DNA of 64,000 nucleotides from the NCBI GenBank assembly GCA_029891345.1, contig CM057009.1, positions 91,621,416 to 91,685,415 of the forward strand. The letters are read 5' to 3'. How positions within the stretch are numbered: the first letter of the stretch is position 1; each line of letters opens with the position of its first letter. A program made the position numbers and the translations under genes. Source of the DNA: Dryococelus australis (lineage: Eukaryota > Arthropoda > Insecta > Phasmatodea > Phasmatidae). This document shows positions 25,501 to 37,849 of the stretch, in pieces. The notes under the pieces are model-generated. The model was not told the origin of the DNA and searched no databases. It saw only the letters and a program-made list of their open reading frames with translations.

Positions 25501-26386
25501 CTTCAGTAGAGCGAGCAACAAAAGAAATTTCTGATTCAATACTGGTTACGGATGCTTGGTGTTTAGGTCCAAATTTACTGTCAGTAGGCTTACCTTGACC
25601 TTGTTCTTGACTAGTATAGCTAAGCCTACCTTGACCATAACATCTTGTGTTGAACTTGCCACTTCCTCGTCCTCTAGCTAGAGCTGAGTTCCCGTTGGGC
25701 AGTTTGAAATGAAGTGCCCTAAGCCACTACAGCCGAAACATTTCTGATTTGTATGCTCTCTTGCACTGAATGAACATTCACTATCACTTTTCACAATATT
25801 TTTGTTCTTCATTTTGAGTTTAGCATCTAGAAGCCTGCTTTTGATGAATTCTACTGTCAAAGTGTCTGTAATTGTTTCAAGTGCTGTTACAATTGTGTCA
25901 TATGAAGATGGCGTAGTCAATGAAAGATGACATACTTTGTCACTCTCGTCCATTTTACTGCCCATTTCTTTTAAGTCCAGTATTAACCTATCAAACTGCT
26001 GAAAATGTTCCTCTATATCAGTCCCCATTTTGCACTTTAAACTCAATAATTGCCTTCTAACATACAACTTTGACAAGATGCTTTTCCGTTCAAAAATATT
26101 CTTCAAACACTTCATAATTTCAAAAGCCAACTTTGCATCTTTAACATACTCTATATGCTGATCTGTTATACATTGCACAGTGATGGATTTGCGCCCCGGC
26201 ATCTTTTACAAGAAATTCCTTGTTATCTTGCAGTGATACGCCCTTGCATTTTTCCATTACCCCATCTTCCAATACATCCTTACACTGCTTTTCAACCAAT
26301 ATACATTCCAGTCTAAATTCCCACTTCGAAAAATTTGATGCAGATAATTGCAGAAAATTGTGCTGCAATGTGGCCATCTTGTTCAC
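22560..26386 (-). pseudogene. Ty1/copia polyprotein relic (element 2)
   Basis: Better preserved than copia element 1. Gag (26386-25678, one frameshift near 26170) ends in the intact knuckle CFGCSGLGHFISNC. Protease FIVDSGATEHL is near 25480-25450. Integrase (about 25090-24408) keeps all three catalytic positions in context: HSDIYGPI, RCDNGGE and PVSERMN. A linker and RT start follow (24060-23677, WVFKTKQ and KARLVAKGF), then an RT palm with WVDDMLIIG (23543-23241). RNase H is 23039-22593 with DADWAGH, VALSTAEAEYIA and TDNQSAINMAES. Frame changes and a shortened RT make it non-functional. The 5' LTR and primer site are at 26498-26654. No 3' LTR is found, so the 3' end is probably truncated near 22560. 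It is antisense to the zinc-finger gene. Confidence 0.88.
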
Positions 26387-26497
26387 TTGCTAAAGACAGT
26401 TATTTTATTTACTAAATGCTTACAAAATTAATATTTTACAAACTCCCCATCTGCACCACAACGATAAACTTATTTTCTTTTTCTTTACTGTCAGGGA

Positions 26498-26511
26498 CTG
26501 GGCCCACAACC
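26498..26511 (-). other. Copia element 2 primer-binding site (internal tRNA-iMet type)
   Basis: On the minus strand, GGTTGTGGGCCCAG directly abuts the LTR end (TTATAACA). It differs by one base from the complement of the anticodon-stem region of animal initiator tRNA-Met (GGTTATGGGCCCAG), the half-tRNA priming mode known for Drosophila copia. Confidence 0.75.
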
Positions 26512-26654
26512 TGTTATAAAATTAACGAGTGCGGGAGAGTCATTCTTCATAAACACCTCTTTACTTCATATGAACAACTGTACAACTGACCAAGGACAAA
26601 CAGAAAGAGTAATACCAACAGTAGACAAACAAAGTTACCACACTTGGTTATACA
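26512..26654 (-). repeat. 5' LTR of copia element 2 (probable)
   Basis: The inner edge is fixed by the primer site. The minus strand runs from TGTATAACC to TTTTATAACA, giving TG...CA ends with matching TGT(T)ATAA inverted termini, about 143 bases, close to the LTR length of copia element 1. The outer edge is inferred because no second LTR copy is present to compare. Confidence 0.55.
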
Positions 26655-27065
26655 ATTTGACAGACTTTAAAACAAACAAATAACGATAATATTAAACACA
26701 AAGAACCTAAATGCATAACCATCAAAACAGAAGCTAAACGACTTTCCAAAACTATAACCAAAAACTCAAAATAAAATAATAAAATCATTACCAAAACACC
26801 AAAAAGAAGGACTCGCATCCAAACAAATAAAAAGAGAGGCAAACTTAACCCCAAATTACAACAACCAACTGAACCATGCCTAAGATTGATGGTCAGCACA
26901 AAAAAAAAAAAAAATAATCCTAACCAAAACAATATAATTCAAAAATCGTAAATTCCAATGAAAAAAATAATACCTAATGAATCATAATAAAAAGTGAAGG
27001 GATTCCCAGAAAAATTAAAGGAATCCCAACAAAAAATAAACATGCAAAAATGACTTTGCAACATC
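26655..27065. repeat. A-rich dispersed repeat, copy 1
   Basis: Shares landmarks in order with 37850-38195: AAACGACTTTCCAAAA, TAACCAAAAAC, AAATCATTACCAAAA, CACATCCAAACAAA-type text, CCTAATGAATCATAA and a TCCCAGAAAAATTAA segment. Same orientation. It begins at the outer edge of the copia LTR. It may be part of an LTR of a decayed retroelement; no coding evidence. Confidence 0.6.
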
Positions 27066-28638
27066 TTCCCAGACATCAAAAAATTTGTGTCCTCACAAAT
27101 GATTTTTCTCCTTATTCACCAAAAATTTTGTCTCTAAAAGGCTTTGCCTTTGACTTATTTTAACTACAATCATCCCATGATGAAGCTACTTTCTGAAAAG
27201 TGTCTTCACAGCAAATGATTTGAACATTTACAAACAAAATATTTTTCTATTACTACCATATCTTTCTAAAATTTGAGTCTGACACATAGCAGCAAGTTCA
27301 ATTTTTCAATTTACAATTTTACATCCCTAATTTGGTCAGGTTGTACAGAAAAAATTCTCAAGAGACGAATAATTTATGTTGCGGCTGAGTTTGTATCGTT
27401 TCCCATTTTGACAGAGTTTCATTCGCCCCCAAACTAAAATGCTTTTAAACTTGAAAACATTGAAACCATTTCTGTTGGGGCTTATCTGTATAATTTGGGA
27501 GAGATATACAGCGATGGCTTGCAGCAGGGGCCTTGAAGCGTATTGTTGTTGAGGAGATGGTGTCCAATACAACTCAACTGTCTTCAGCGACCAACGCCAT
27601 GACTGGCCTCCAGAACAGGCAGCAAGCTCCGGCGGCACTCACTGTCAAATCAGCGCTGGACCTCACCTCTCACATGATTGGGTACCTAGGATATACATAA
27701 AAGCAGCAAGCCACAGCACAGCAAAACATTTAATAACTAAACACCTGTGCATAGTTGATCTCTTTATCAAATACCAAATTTCTTTCATTCAACATGATTT
27801 CAAAATTTTTTTCTCTCTTAAAAAAATAACAAATTATATCACTTTTATGTATGAAAGGATGAGACATTGTACTTTAGGTCCTCCTAAAATAACAACGTGA
27901 TGTCTATACAAAAAATATCATCCCATAAAATAACTAATTGTTAACTGCAGACGTTAACAACTAGGATTCAATGAACTTTTCAAATTTTTGGGGTTCAGCA
28001 ACTAAAAGATAGAATAACTAGGGAAAAGGAGGGAGGAAGATACTGTCCATGCGAATAACTTATGGGCAGCATACACCTTGTATTCAACAGTTCATCCACA
28101 CTCTTGGCGCCTTGGCCATTAAGTCTTTTTGCTTCAGTGCTCCTTTTTATTGAGCTCCACCTATTAGTGGTGGACTCGACTGGCCAGCTGGTCACATCAG
28201 ACAAGGGGGCAAGCAGACAACCAGGACAAGCCCTCTTGCTGGAACGGCCAGGAATCCAAGCCACAATGTCGATGACCACCCACAAGAGCTGGCGGCTGGG
28301 TCATCCACCTCGGTGAAGGGACTCAACTGGTCATGATGTTGATTTCAGGGGGAAGGGAACCATTTGTGAAACCCCCTGAAATAAACAGGAGTCACGCACC
28401 TCGACGACAAAGACTACAGCATCAACCAGTCTTTGCAGCACTATTGCAACTGCAGAGCGTCCCAAACACTTGCAACAGGCACTCACCCTGAGTGTCCAAA
28501 ATGTCATGTCCTCACTAACACTTTTCCGAGAGTCCCATTTCTGTTTCCTGCAGCACTTGTACCAGTAGACGTCCCTCTCTTCGACCACTAACGGAAGGAA
28601 GGGGGGGGGGGGGATTAAGGAGAGACAGGTTGGCCTGC
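27066..28638. other. Repeat-like region without a recognised gene
   Basis: 27066-27990 is AT-rich. 27995-28620 is GC-richer, with open frames on both strands but no recognised domain. It includes a perfect 11-base inverted repeat (28342-28352 with 28372-28382, ATTTCAGGGGG) and a G run at 28601-28613. It may be retroelement leader or LTR sequence, but I cannot name it. Confidence 0.35.
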
Positions 28639-28758
28639 TCCTATCCCACCCCATATATCTAACTCTGCTCCTATCCCACCCCCTTTATCATACTCTACTC
28701 CTATCCCACCCCCTTTATCGTACTCTGCTCCTATCCCACCCCGTATATCTAACTTACA
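28639..28758. repeat. Minisatellite, four 30-base units
   Basis: Four head-to-tail units start at 28639, 28669, 28699 and 28729, each beginning TCCTATCCCACCCC and followed by a variable TATATCTAACTCTGC or TTTATCATACTCTGC half. The two inner units resemble each other more than the outer ones. Confidence 0.9.
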
Positions 28759-29078
28759 AGTTAACCCCAATAAAGGCACAACACAATAAAAGCTAAAATG
28801 CTAGATTAATCCTTAACTTAAAAGTATTCAACCCAGTATAGTCTCTCATCTCATTCATGTAACTTTTTGCTTTGGAGTGGGGTCTTCATACAGAAACAAA
28901 CATTGAAAGTGTCGCATACTTGAACTCTTAAAATCTTCTAAATAAAGATCTCTTAACCTAAATAAGACTATATTATATTCACAACAATGGCTTTTTAAGC
29001 CCTCAAAGTTTCACATCACAAAAACATTTATTGGCTTTATGAGCCCTCAGTATCTGGGCTCGCTTGCTCAGCTCTTCT

Positions 29079-29164
<86 letters not shown>

Positions 29165-31304
29165 TCCATTCCCCATTGGAATCAACTTTCTTGGAGCCCT
29201 GCTAAATATCTACTTGCAGGCCCATTACGTATCCTTTTGCCAAATGTAAACAAACATTGCCATGTGACTGCCATGTAGCATCTGTCAAAATCACTGTTTA
29301 CATTCCATTGTGTGTATACATATGTTCCTATACTTTCGCTACACCTAAAAATAAACCTTGAAATATGACTTATACTTTTATACCTGTCAAATGTGTTGTT
29401 TACTGTTTACAGGTTTTCAAAGCATTCTGTCATATTCCAAAAACCATTCCATATGAATATTCACAGTTTAGGCCTCTTACATTATTTAGGTCAGCTTTGT
29501 GACGTTTTAAAAATGCCTGAATTGATGACAGTTCTTACGGTTATTTTACATTAACATATTTGTTTTCCACGACATAGCTCAATACATGAAATGCATGTTA
29601 GTATTATGCCACGATTGTGTTTAACACTGTTACAACTGCGAGGTAAAGGGCTGTACTAATTATCCTTTTGTTATTGATATGTGTTGGGTCATTCTTTAAA
29701 AGGACGGCCTTAGTTGGAATAAATATTAAAACGAAGGAACCACAAGTCAAACGAAAAGACACATTAAATTCAAGCACGCAACTCGTATTGCTCATTTTTG
29801 TCATACAAACTTTAAAAGATAGCGGTAAACATGCACACAAATAAGCCTATGATAACTTTAATTCCACTCATATTTCTATTTTACTGTTTATTACGTTTAT
29901 TGGAATTTATCGGGCTGGACTTAGTATTTTTCTTCTGGATATGTGGCAAATTACGTTACACGACTGTGTTTCAAACCCCTTAGTGCAAAGGTACAACGTT
30001 GTGATAAATAAACAGATGTGGATGTAAATAATTAACTGTGTCATAAAAACAGCATACAGTTAAAACATATAAGTAGTGCTAATCAAATATTTTAATCACA
30101 CACAGATCCAGCAGATTGACCACGATGCACAAAGGCATGCCATTTCACAGACGCAGTGATTAATGAAACACACATCACAGTATATTTATTACTGCTGTGT
30201 AAACACAGTTTTATCACAACATCGTAACTTGCATAGCTAGGTTTAAAAAACACAACTTTTACAAATGTGATGTGGTAATTTGAATTATTTTTCTGGGTAG
30301 GAATAATTTACGTTTCGTTTTGGCAAAAAGCAACATGCCATATCATGGCTCGCCACGTCTGCCAACTTCACTTGGTAACTGCCCCGCCTTAATATCAAAA
30401 TATATTAAAGTAAGTATTAAAACATTAAAATCTCTTTTCAGTTGTAAATTACAAATTCAAAAATCATAATTTTGCTGTAATAAGTATGAAATATGCTACA
30501 ATTGAATCATGTATAATTTCAAAGTTTACTAGCAAAGTGAAATTTCCCGAGTGTGAAAGAGATGAAAAAAGGGAGAGAGAGAGAGCAACAAGTGTCGCCC
30601 AGCAGACAGTTTTTTAGTTGCTTTCTCACTCGATAAAACAACACCGTCCCATTACGGCCTACTCACAATATTTTCCGCTGTTATTTTAACTGTAAAAATG
30701 ATATATGTTGCCATCGGGGTTACCTAAATATTTCAATAGGCACAGTTTAATTTACAAATAGTATACTAAAAAACGAGGTTAAAATACTAATTTTACTGTG
30801 AACTATTTCTTACCAGTTGTTGCCAACACATCGCTGCACTAGCTGTTGTTAATTAATATTTTAAAAAGAAATAAATATTTCAAGTTATAGAAGATATTAA
30901 GGTAAAGGTTCATTTAATCAATAATACAGTACTCTAGTTAACCACAGTGTTATATATTTGTGGAATACAGGTTATTTCAAAATTAATTTGTAATGTTATG
31001 CTGCGAGTGTTTTCTCAAAGGTTGATTTTCATAAGTTGCTTCTAATCGGGAATGGACTATATATATATATTTACACCTGCTCTTCCACTGTATCGACTCT
31101 TGACCGGACTGCCTTCCAAAACCAGTAATAGCTTTCACCAAACTGTTGAAGTTATTCTTCCTAAAAAAAAAAAAAACATTTACCCAATCTTTTTATTTTT
31201 ATACCCACTTAAATCTTTTAAGACTTTGTTATGACTTGTTAGTGGCAGCAAAAAAAGCAAATTCTTGCCAAAATAAAGTGATTGAAAACACGTCGACCTT
31301 GTAA
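28759..31304. other. Non-coding stretch
   Basis: AT-rich sequence with a GA run at about 30571-30585 and the TA microsatellite listed separately. No exon, terminus or protein motif recognised. Confidence 0.4.
29080..29162. repeat. (TA)n microsatellite, about 41 units
   Basis: An uninterrupted alternating AT run. The Ile-Tyr repeat frames over it on both strands are artefacts. Confidence 0.95.
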
Positions 31305-31990
31305 ACACAAGTGCTACCTACTAGCCTGCAACTGAACCACAGGTGGAAAAGTTGAAGTTACTGTGCCTGCCACTACAAGTGCATCAATACAGCTGATGCC
31401 GTGCTACACGAAGTTACAGTGAATACACCAAACAAATTCTTGACCTAGTGTCTTCTGTGTTAACTTGCAAAAGTAAACTTTCTGCCTCAAAAAAAAAGAT
31501 GACTTGTAACCCTTGATTTACAATTATGTTACACACACTACATGTATCAAATTAAATTAACTTCCTTGCTATGAAATCCATCAAATTCAACCTTGTACCA
31601 CTATACTTTAATTATTAATCCTCCCAATAACTACTACTTGGCTGTGAAATTTCTAACTCAAAACCTGTAAATCCAACTTAACGACTAATTAATTTCTACA
31701 TGTACCAATCATTCCAAATACACTAATAAACTACTTCTAATGGGCTTCCAGTAGGGCATCAGCGGCTACTAAGTAAAATGCAAAACTAAAAACGGACACA
31801 CAAAAAAATTTACATGATACAAAAAAAACTAAACGGGTTATAGCTAATTAACAAACAGTTACAAGATTTCCGTGAGTGAAACCTGCCTACCGCTGGCTAG
31901 TATAGGCTAGAAAACAATGAATTTAGAAAAAGGCTAAAACGTTATACACCAGAACAAGTCGGCTACCAACAATTTAAAACCGTAAATAAA
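31305..31990. repeat. Direct repeat unit A1 (about 690 bases)
   Basis: Aligns with 32512-33200 through shared blocks in order: GTGCTACCTA-type start, CTGCCACTACAAG, AACTTTCTGCC, a TTAACTTCC block, ATGGGCTTCCAGTAGGGCAT (31739 versus 32969) and GCTGGCTAGTATAGGCTAG (31890 versus 33120). The offset is about 1.2 kb. Boundaries are approximate. Confidence 0.7.
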
Positions 31991-32511
31991 GAAAATTTTA
32001 GGGTTAAGTCGTGAAATCAAAAATTTGCACAATTTTAAAGGCTTCAATAATTTTTAAAAAAATTATTCCTTTGGAGCTTTGACCCAACTCAAATAAACTA
32101 ATGGACTCCATAGCCAAGTCACCTCTTCTCCAGTTTCTCTCTCTCTCTTTTTTTTTTTCCATCTCCAAAATTTGCTTTCTGTCCCTTTCCAAATTTTTTC
32201 TTAAAAATAAAGGCTTTAACCTTTGCTTGTGGGCATTAGCTCGGTAACACTCTACGGTGCCTGAAAAAAAAAATATTAAACAGTCCAAGAAAAATTACAA
32301 TCACCTTATCGTCTGTTTACTTTGCCAGTCATGCATCGCCTGTAATGACTGGATCACAGCCACTCCACATCTCTGAGCTGCGGGCTGTGGTGCTGTCTGC
32401 TTCCAGCTGATCGGCTTGTCCGACCACCACACCAACTCTCGCCCTGTATCAATTGGACTGCATACTGAAACCTGAAACAGTTTCGGCCAAACTGTTGAAG
32501 TTCGTGTTACA

Positions 32512-33200
32512 ACTTGTGCCACCTAGTGGCGCATGACTAAACTACAGGTGGTAAGATTACCACGCCTGCCACTACAAGCGCATCATCTCAGCTCTGATGC
32601 TGTGCTATACAAAGTTACTATGAAATAAAAACAACAAATTACTTCATGTCCTAGTCTTTTCTCTGTGTTGACTTATGAAACCAAACTTTCTGCCTTAAAA
32701 TGACTAGTAGAACGACTGGTAAAACAGTAGTCTACAAATACTTTAATCAGATCACATGTATCCAACTAAGTTAACTTCCCTGATATAAAACGCAACATTG
32801 AAATACTTAACTTTTTATTATTTCTCCTTCCAAGGACTACTGCTTGCCTGCAAAATTACTAACTCACAATATGATGACCTACTAATACACTTTCTGCAAC
32901 CAACTTAATGACTACTTCATTTCTACACCTACAAGTCATTCCAAAGTTCCAACACTAATAAGCTAATATAATGGGCTTCCAGTAGGGCATCTGCGGCTAA
33001 GTAAAATCCAAAGCTGGCACAAAAAAGAGTACATAAAAAAACAACGCAACTTATTATCCCATCAACAAAATTAATTAACAAAAAGAGTATGTAATTTACA
33101 TCAGTGATACCTGCCTACTGCTGGCTAGTATAGGCTAGTAAAAAAAATTAATTTGGAAAAAGTCCAAACCCTTTAAAAATAAATTTTGAAAAGAATTCTA
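32512..33200. repeat. Direct repeat unit A2 (about 690 bases)
   Basis: Second copy of the unit at 31305-31990, same orientation. The 520 bases between the units are unrelated and contain a CT-rich tract near 32137-32162. Directly after this unit, near 33219, the minus strand reads TTTGGTGTTAGGCACCGG, loosely like a retroelement leader start, so the pair might be LTRs of a heavily decayed element. Confidence 0.65.
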
Positions 33201-33608
33201 AGCCAAAATTACAACTTGCCGGTGCCTAACACCAAATGTGGTGTGTGTGTGTGGGGGGGGAGGGGATAAAAGTATTAATTAGAAACCTTTCAACACAACC
33301 ATCACCTAAAAACTCGATGACTATAGGGGAGGGAGATGTAGGAAAACACACTGCGACTAAACCCTTAAACACACTATCAAGGGGCAAACATTTTCACTGT
33401 TCAGGCTCTGTCGCTCTCCTTCTCTCTCAACTCCACAAAAACATAAGTAAATGACAGCACATCTTTAGTGGCAAATAAACTCTTACAAATGTAAAGACTC
33501 TATAGAACTCAAAATGTCTCAGTACTACATCTCCTACTTAACTTCGCAGCTATAAGGGAGCATCTAACACAAGGCACTTTTTGTAATGGGCAGCCTTGTA
33601 GCCCTATA
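33201..33608. other. Short non-coding stretch before a Tigger element
   Basis: A TG/G-rich run near 33238-33260 and A-rich sequence. No gene seen. It appears to be the older sequence into which the Tigger element at 33609 inserted. Confidence 0.35.
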
Positions 33609-35152
33609 CAGTACACTTCCACTTAATCATGCTTCACTTAACCGGTTTTCGGCTTATCCATGCAGCGGTCAGGCGATGCTGTAAAGTGTGTCGTTTAACA
33701 AGCAGAGGTAAGTTACATCTATCGCTGTGCCGTATGAACTGATGTTTATCTCTTTAAACTGTCAGCCTGTCACAGAGACCTGCATGAGACATCCATTCCT
33801 GTCCATTGAAGCACGTCAGACTCTTTACTCATCTCAGGCTGTGTACGAAATGGAAGATTTTGTTGACAAAATGAATATGTGACCCGATTTTGTAAATGGT
33901 GACATTTCTGGTAATTCAGTAGTTTGTATTTTCTATCTAGCAGTGGATGTTAGCAAAAATAGAAAATGAACACATGTGCAAATGTTTTATAAAACAAATA
34001 ATTGTTCATAAAACATACTAGGCATGTTTTAAAAAGGAGGTAATTTTTGTTCTTTGTTTATATATTTTGCAACAAATTTTTTTGAAGTCATTATCACATA
34101 ACTTATTATTTTCTTATTTATTAACATATGCGCAGCATTCCAGTGATGATTGTAAAAATATTTTTCACTATTAATGTAAAAATGTTTCAAAGCGAGTGCT
34201 AAACAAGTGACTGTCAACAACTTTCAAAGTGAAACTTCCGAAATGACAAATTACAAAATAACGAATTTGCCATTTCAGTTTCGGACATGGCCTCAGTTAT
34301 CCCCCCCCCCCCCCCCAGGAAGAAACACGTCTTTCCAGTTTATTGATCGCCGACTCGGGTCATTGTTCACTTGTTTTAGCAACATCAATAAACTGTAAAA
34401 GGAGAGTTTAAACTATCGTGGAAAAGTTAGAGCCAATGATACAATTTGAGCATGGTGTATTACAAACACAAACATCAATTCCGGTGCCAAACAAAAGAAA
34501 ATTGAAGCCTTTTTATAAGTCACAGTTTAGTTTTTGTTAAATTTTTTCATATCAAGTGTTTAAATATTAACAAAAAGCTAAACATTTCAGAGATTTTAAA
34601 CTTTTGTGTTTGTTTGTAAGTCTGTAAAATTTTAATAAGCTTTTGTATTGTAAGGGTTATTTTTTTATGGGAATTGAACTGTATTGTTTAAATGCCGGGT
34701 TGCCTCATTTAAAGTCCCATTAGTCTAGTCTTTATTGCATTCTAAACTTTCAACTAACTCTGCCATCTAAAGGATGGGTCTAGTTGGCATGACACACGTT
34801 AAGAAAGCAACACACACACAACTACGGACCGCTTATCTATCGCTACCGGTTGCTCGCCTAGTGCCATTGAAAGGCTGTGTATACTCGATGCACCGTGAAT
34901 TAACTACATTCGGTGCAACTTAAATAACAGTTAAAGTATCATGCACTTTAAATCCTGCAAATACAGTGCATGATTTGTGTTTGCTTTGAAATATATAATA
35001 GGTACTGTGTTTTGTCACGATTTTCGGAGCCTATATCACTGTTCCAGTAATTGCAAAAATGTTTAAATTTGATTATCCGGGGTTTTTAATACAAATTCGC
35101 TTATTTGTGTTTTTTCTGGCCCCGATTAACACAGTTAATCAGAAGTTTACTG
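33609..35152 (+). mobile_element. Pogo/Tigger-like element A, full-length relic
   Basis: Starts CAGTACACTTCC at 33609 and ends GAAGTTTACTG at 35152, with TA on each side (33607-33608 and 35153-35154). TA target duplication and CAGT-type termini with subterminal TTAA(C/T)C motifs are characteristic of pogo/Tigger transposons. A 665-base relative at 44708-45372 shares both ends and internal segments, confirming the boundaries. The interior includes 16 C at 34301-34316 and no intact transposase. An internal segment (34680-34970) is in the opposite relative orientation to the other copy. Confidence 0.75.
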
Positions 35153-35154
35153 TA

Positions 35155-35603
35155 CTTCCAAATTAAAACATATAACACTTCCAAGACTTACGTAGAGCAA
35201 CTAGTTGATTCGGAATTTATTATAATACTCTAACTGCGTGAGCTTCTATTTTTCTTTGCCATTCACATTCATGACACTGGAGCACCAATTTATCAACGGG
35301 AGAAAGATATCTTTTTACACAAAAATAAAAATAATTTCTCAATAGCTCTACTCATATTATCAACAATTAAGGCCCTGACCTACCGACTCAATAGAGATAA
35401 ACTTTCATCTGCGTCAACTAAAGGCATCACATACTCAAATAAAATAACTTCCTAAATGTTGTTCCTCACCAAAGTTATGAATTTCCAAGAGACTTCTAAA
35501 CTTTTAACTTCTAAAAACAAACAAGCATAAAAACTTTAACTTGATTCTGCCAACTAGAGCCCCTACAAGATAAAAACTACAACTACAAAACAAAGAGTAC
35601 TTA
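35155..35603. other. A-rich host sequence between two Tigger elements
   Basis: No gene seen. On the minus strand near 35295 the text TTGGTGCTCCAGTGTCATG is followed by AATGTGAATGGC, which could be a retroelement leader start; not secure. Confidence 0.3.
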
Positions 35604-37028
35604 CAGTATACTCTCGTTTATCCGCAAGTGGATTATCCGCTTTGTGGCTTAACCACGGCATATTCAGAGAGATAAAAATAAATTTTGGAAATTAACTCAA
35701 ACACTGCCAGAACAAAGTTATTTAATAATACGCCCATCTTAACTAATGAAATTTGTAACAGGTACTTTCTGAAAATAACTGTGGAATGAAACATGTTTGT
35801 TTATTGATGCAAATGCACGTCAAAATGTGTTCCAGATGGTGCGATGAGCTTAGTTACGTCGCAAGACAGCAAACGGACAACACCGCACAACTCGCTAGCC
35901 TAGCTGCTTCCTGCCAGATATAGCCGGAACCCAGCACGACCGCCGCATTCCTCTCACGTATTGCATTCCCACAGTCAATGTCAGTTTTATTTTGCCAGTC
36001 AGTAGTTACGTTCGGTTTTGTTTTTGCTCATTTTTAGCTGAAAAATGTCTGCCAAACATAAACGTGTGGTTTTTAATTTACAGCAGAAGCTGGAAATTAT
36101 TAATAAACTTGAAGGAGGAAGTGTAATAAAACAGCTTTCATTTATATATGAAGCGGAAGAAACAATTCGGGATATACAAAACAATAAATCCAAACTTATT
36201 GAGTTTGCGAGCAGTGAGGACTCGACAAGTGGATTAGCGAATTGGAAAACAATGAAACTATCGACGTACGCGGTACTAGATAAGGCTATGCTGGAGTGGT
36301 TTAACCAGAAATGTACAGCGGGAACGCCAGTGTCGGGCTTAGTGTGTGTGAAACAAGCCCAATATTTTTTTGAAAAACTGGGAATGAAAGGCAAAACTTG
36401 TTTCCTACATTAAACACTGTTTTCCACACGCTGAAACAGCCGGCTGTATGTCACAAGTACTGGACAGTGTAGGAGGTGTGTGTGTGTCACGGGTGACATA
36501 CAGTTCACTTTGCACGTCTTTGTTTCCCCTTTCCAGGGTAGGGTAGCCTGTTGCCTAGCAACCGAGTGACGTCAGCCTGCCTTCCCTCTTACACAACTTC
36601 AGATTCCAGTATCACTCGGCGATAAACACCACACGCATCCCGCTGCATTGTTTGTATTAACTGTAGCTGTGCATTACTTGTAATGTTTGTGAGATAACTA
36701 CCATGATTACCAGCATATTTTACACACTTTATATTCCGGTTTTGTAAGATAGAAATCAGGGGTGCATAAATTACACTTTTTTTTTCTTGGTTTGTTAATA
36801 AATAATAGGGTATGGAAATTATAGAGGCCATAAAATATGCAGGTAAATACAGTAGTATGTCAAGGATAGGCTAGGTTTCACACTGAAACACCCAGTATTC
36901 AGTTATGACCATACGAAACTTAGTGTTGGAAAAAACTGTATTTTCTCTTAGTATGCGGATTATCTGCAATTTTGGGTTATCCGCTGCAATTGCGCCCTCC
37001 ATTATTGTGGATACTCAAGAGTCAACTG
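35604..37028 (+). mobile_element. Pogo/Tigger-like element B
   Basis: Starts CAGTATACTCTCGTTTATCC at 35604 and ends GGATACTCAAGAGTCAACTG at 37028, flanked by TA (35602-35603 and 37029-37030). The imperfect inverted termini (CAGTATACTCTCG versus CAGTTGACTCTTG) and subterminal TTATCCGC repeats at both ends fit Tigger transposons. It carries an N-terminal transposase frame (36045-36413) but the catalytic region is missing, so this is an internally deleted 1425-base copy. Confidence 0.85.
36045..36413 (+). CDS. Tigger transposase N-terminal DNA-binding fragment, 122 aa
   Basis: An uninterrupted frame from ATG at 36045 to TAA at 36411-36413 inside Tigger element B. Residues 1 to about 50 match the first helix-turn-helix of CENP-B/Tigger/jerky proteins (LQQKLEIINKLEGG, then an AEETIRDI helix). 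Residues about 75-116 match the second, Tc5/CENP-B-type helix-turn-helix (LDKAMLEWFNQK, then TPVSG, then KQAQYFFEKLGM). Intact Tigger proteins continue with a DDE catalytic domain, giving roughly 500-600 residues; here the frame stops just after the DNA-binding half (KTCFLH) at the internal deletion. It could encode a DNA-binding-only protein able to bind Tigger termini. Expression and function are unknown, and it may simply be young enough not to have decayed. Confidence 0.8.
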   Translation: MSAKHKRVVFNLQQKLEIINKLEGGSVIKQLSFIYEAEETIRDIQNNKSKLIEFASSEDSTSGLANWKTMKLSTYAVLDKAMLEWFNQKCTAGTPVSGLVCVKQAQYFFEKLGMKGKTCFLH

Positions 37029-37030
37029 TA

Positions 37031-37849
37031 TGTTTTTAGGCCAACATGGTGTATGGCCACCTCAGGCTCCTCCAACGTGCCTATGACGTCCCTCATAGAT
37101 CACTCACTGACCGGCTCTAAACTCTCTCTGACTACTATGCTGACCTTCACTGCTTAGACTACTCCTGCGCCATTTCTACTACTACTGTTTAAAACGTCAC
37201 CTCTCCACAGCTGGCTTCCATCAACAAAGCTGCGCCTGGTGTCATCGCTTGTGTCACCCAGCCTCCAGCCAATAGGAACCGCCGGCGCACATGTGCGGTG
37301 GCTCACAAACACATTATCAACACCATACCACTTCCCTTGTCTCCTGAGCTTCCTACAGTCTGTTTACTGTCCACAGCACGAAAACGTCCCTCTTCCCCTT
37401 GCAACACCCGCTATCGCACAACTGTTGAAGTGAAACGTCATCATCAATAGTAGCTCCGGGAATGTCTGCAATGAACACAGGACAACACAGAACAATTTGG
37501 TATAATGATGATGGCGACTTTACCGGCGCAGCGGCGAAGGCAAACATGCACAGCTGCAGCCGGTACTAAGAGTGCTGAGGCTGAACTCAATTCTGAAAGA
37601 TGACAAACATGTCCAACACTGACTCCAGAACTATCCACAGGCAACTTAATGAGTATTCCCAGGAAGACAGTGTGAACAACCTAACAATCTTATATCCCAA
37701 ATCCTTTTTCAAAAAATAATTTAAACCCATCCTGAACAAAATAAATTATAACACCTGAACCCTTCACAAAAATTAAAAAGAATAAAAATAACTGTAAATG
37801 ACTTCCAATACAAAAGTAAAGACCTCTGTATAGAAAATTAATAAAAAGA
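37031..37849. other. GC-richer stretch, no gene recognised
   Basis: 37031-37640 is GC-richer with short frames on both strands and no recognised domain. Likely retroelement-derived sequence interrupted by Tigger element B, by continuity of composition only. Confidence 0.3.

Noticed and set aside
29003..29278. Open frames with Ile-Tyr repeats on both strands
   Set aside because: They are translations of a TA microsatellite.
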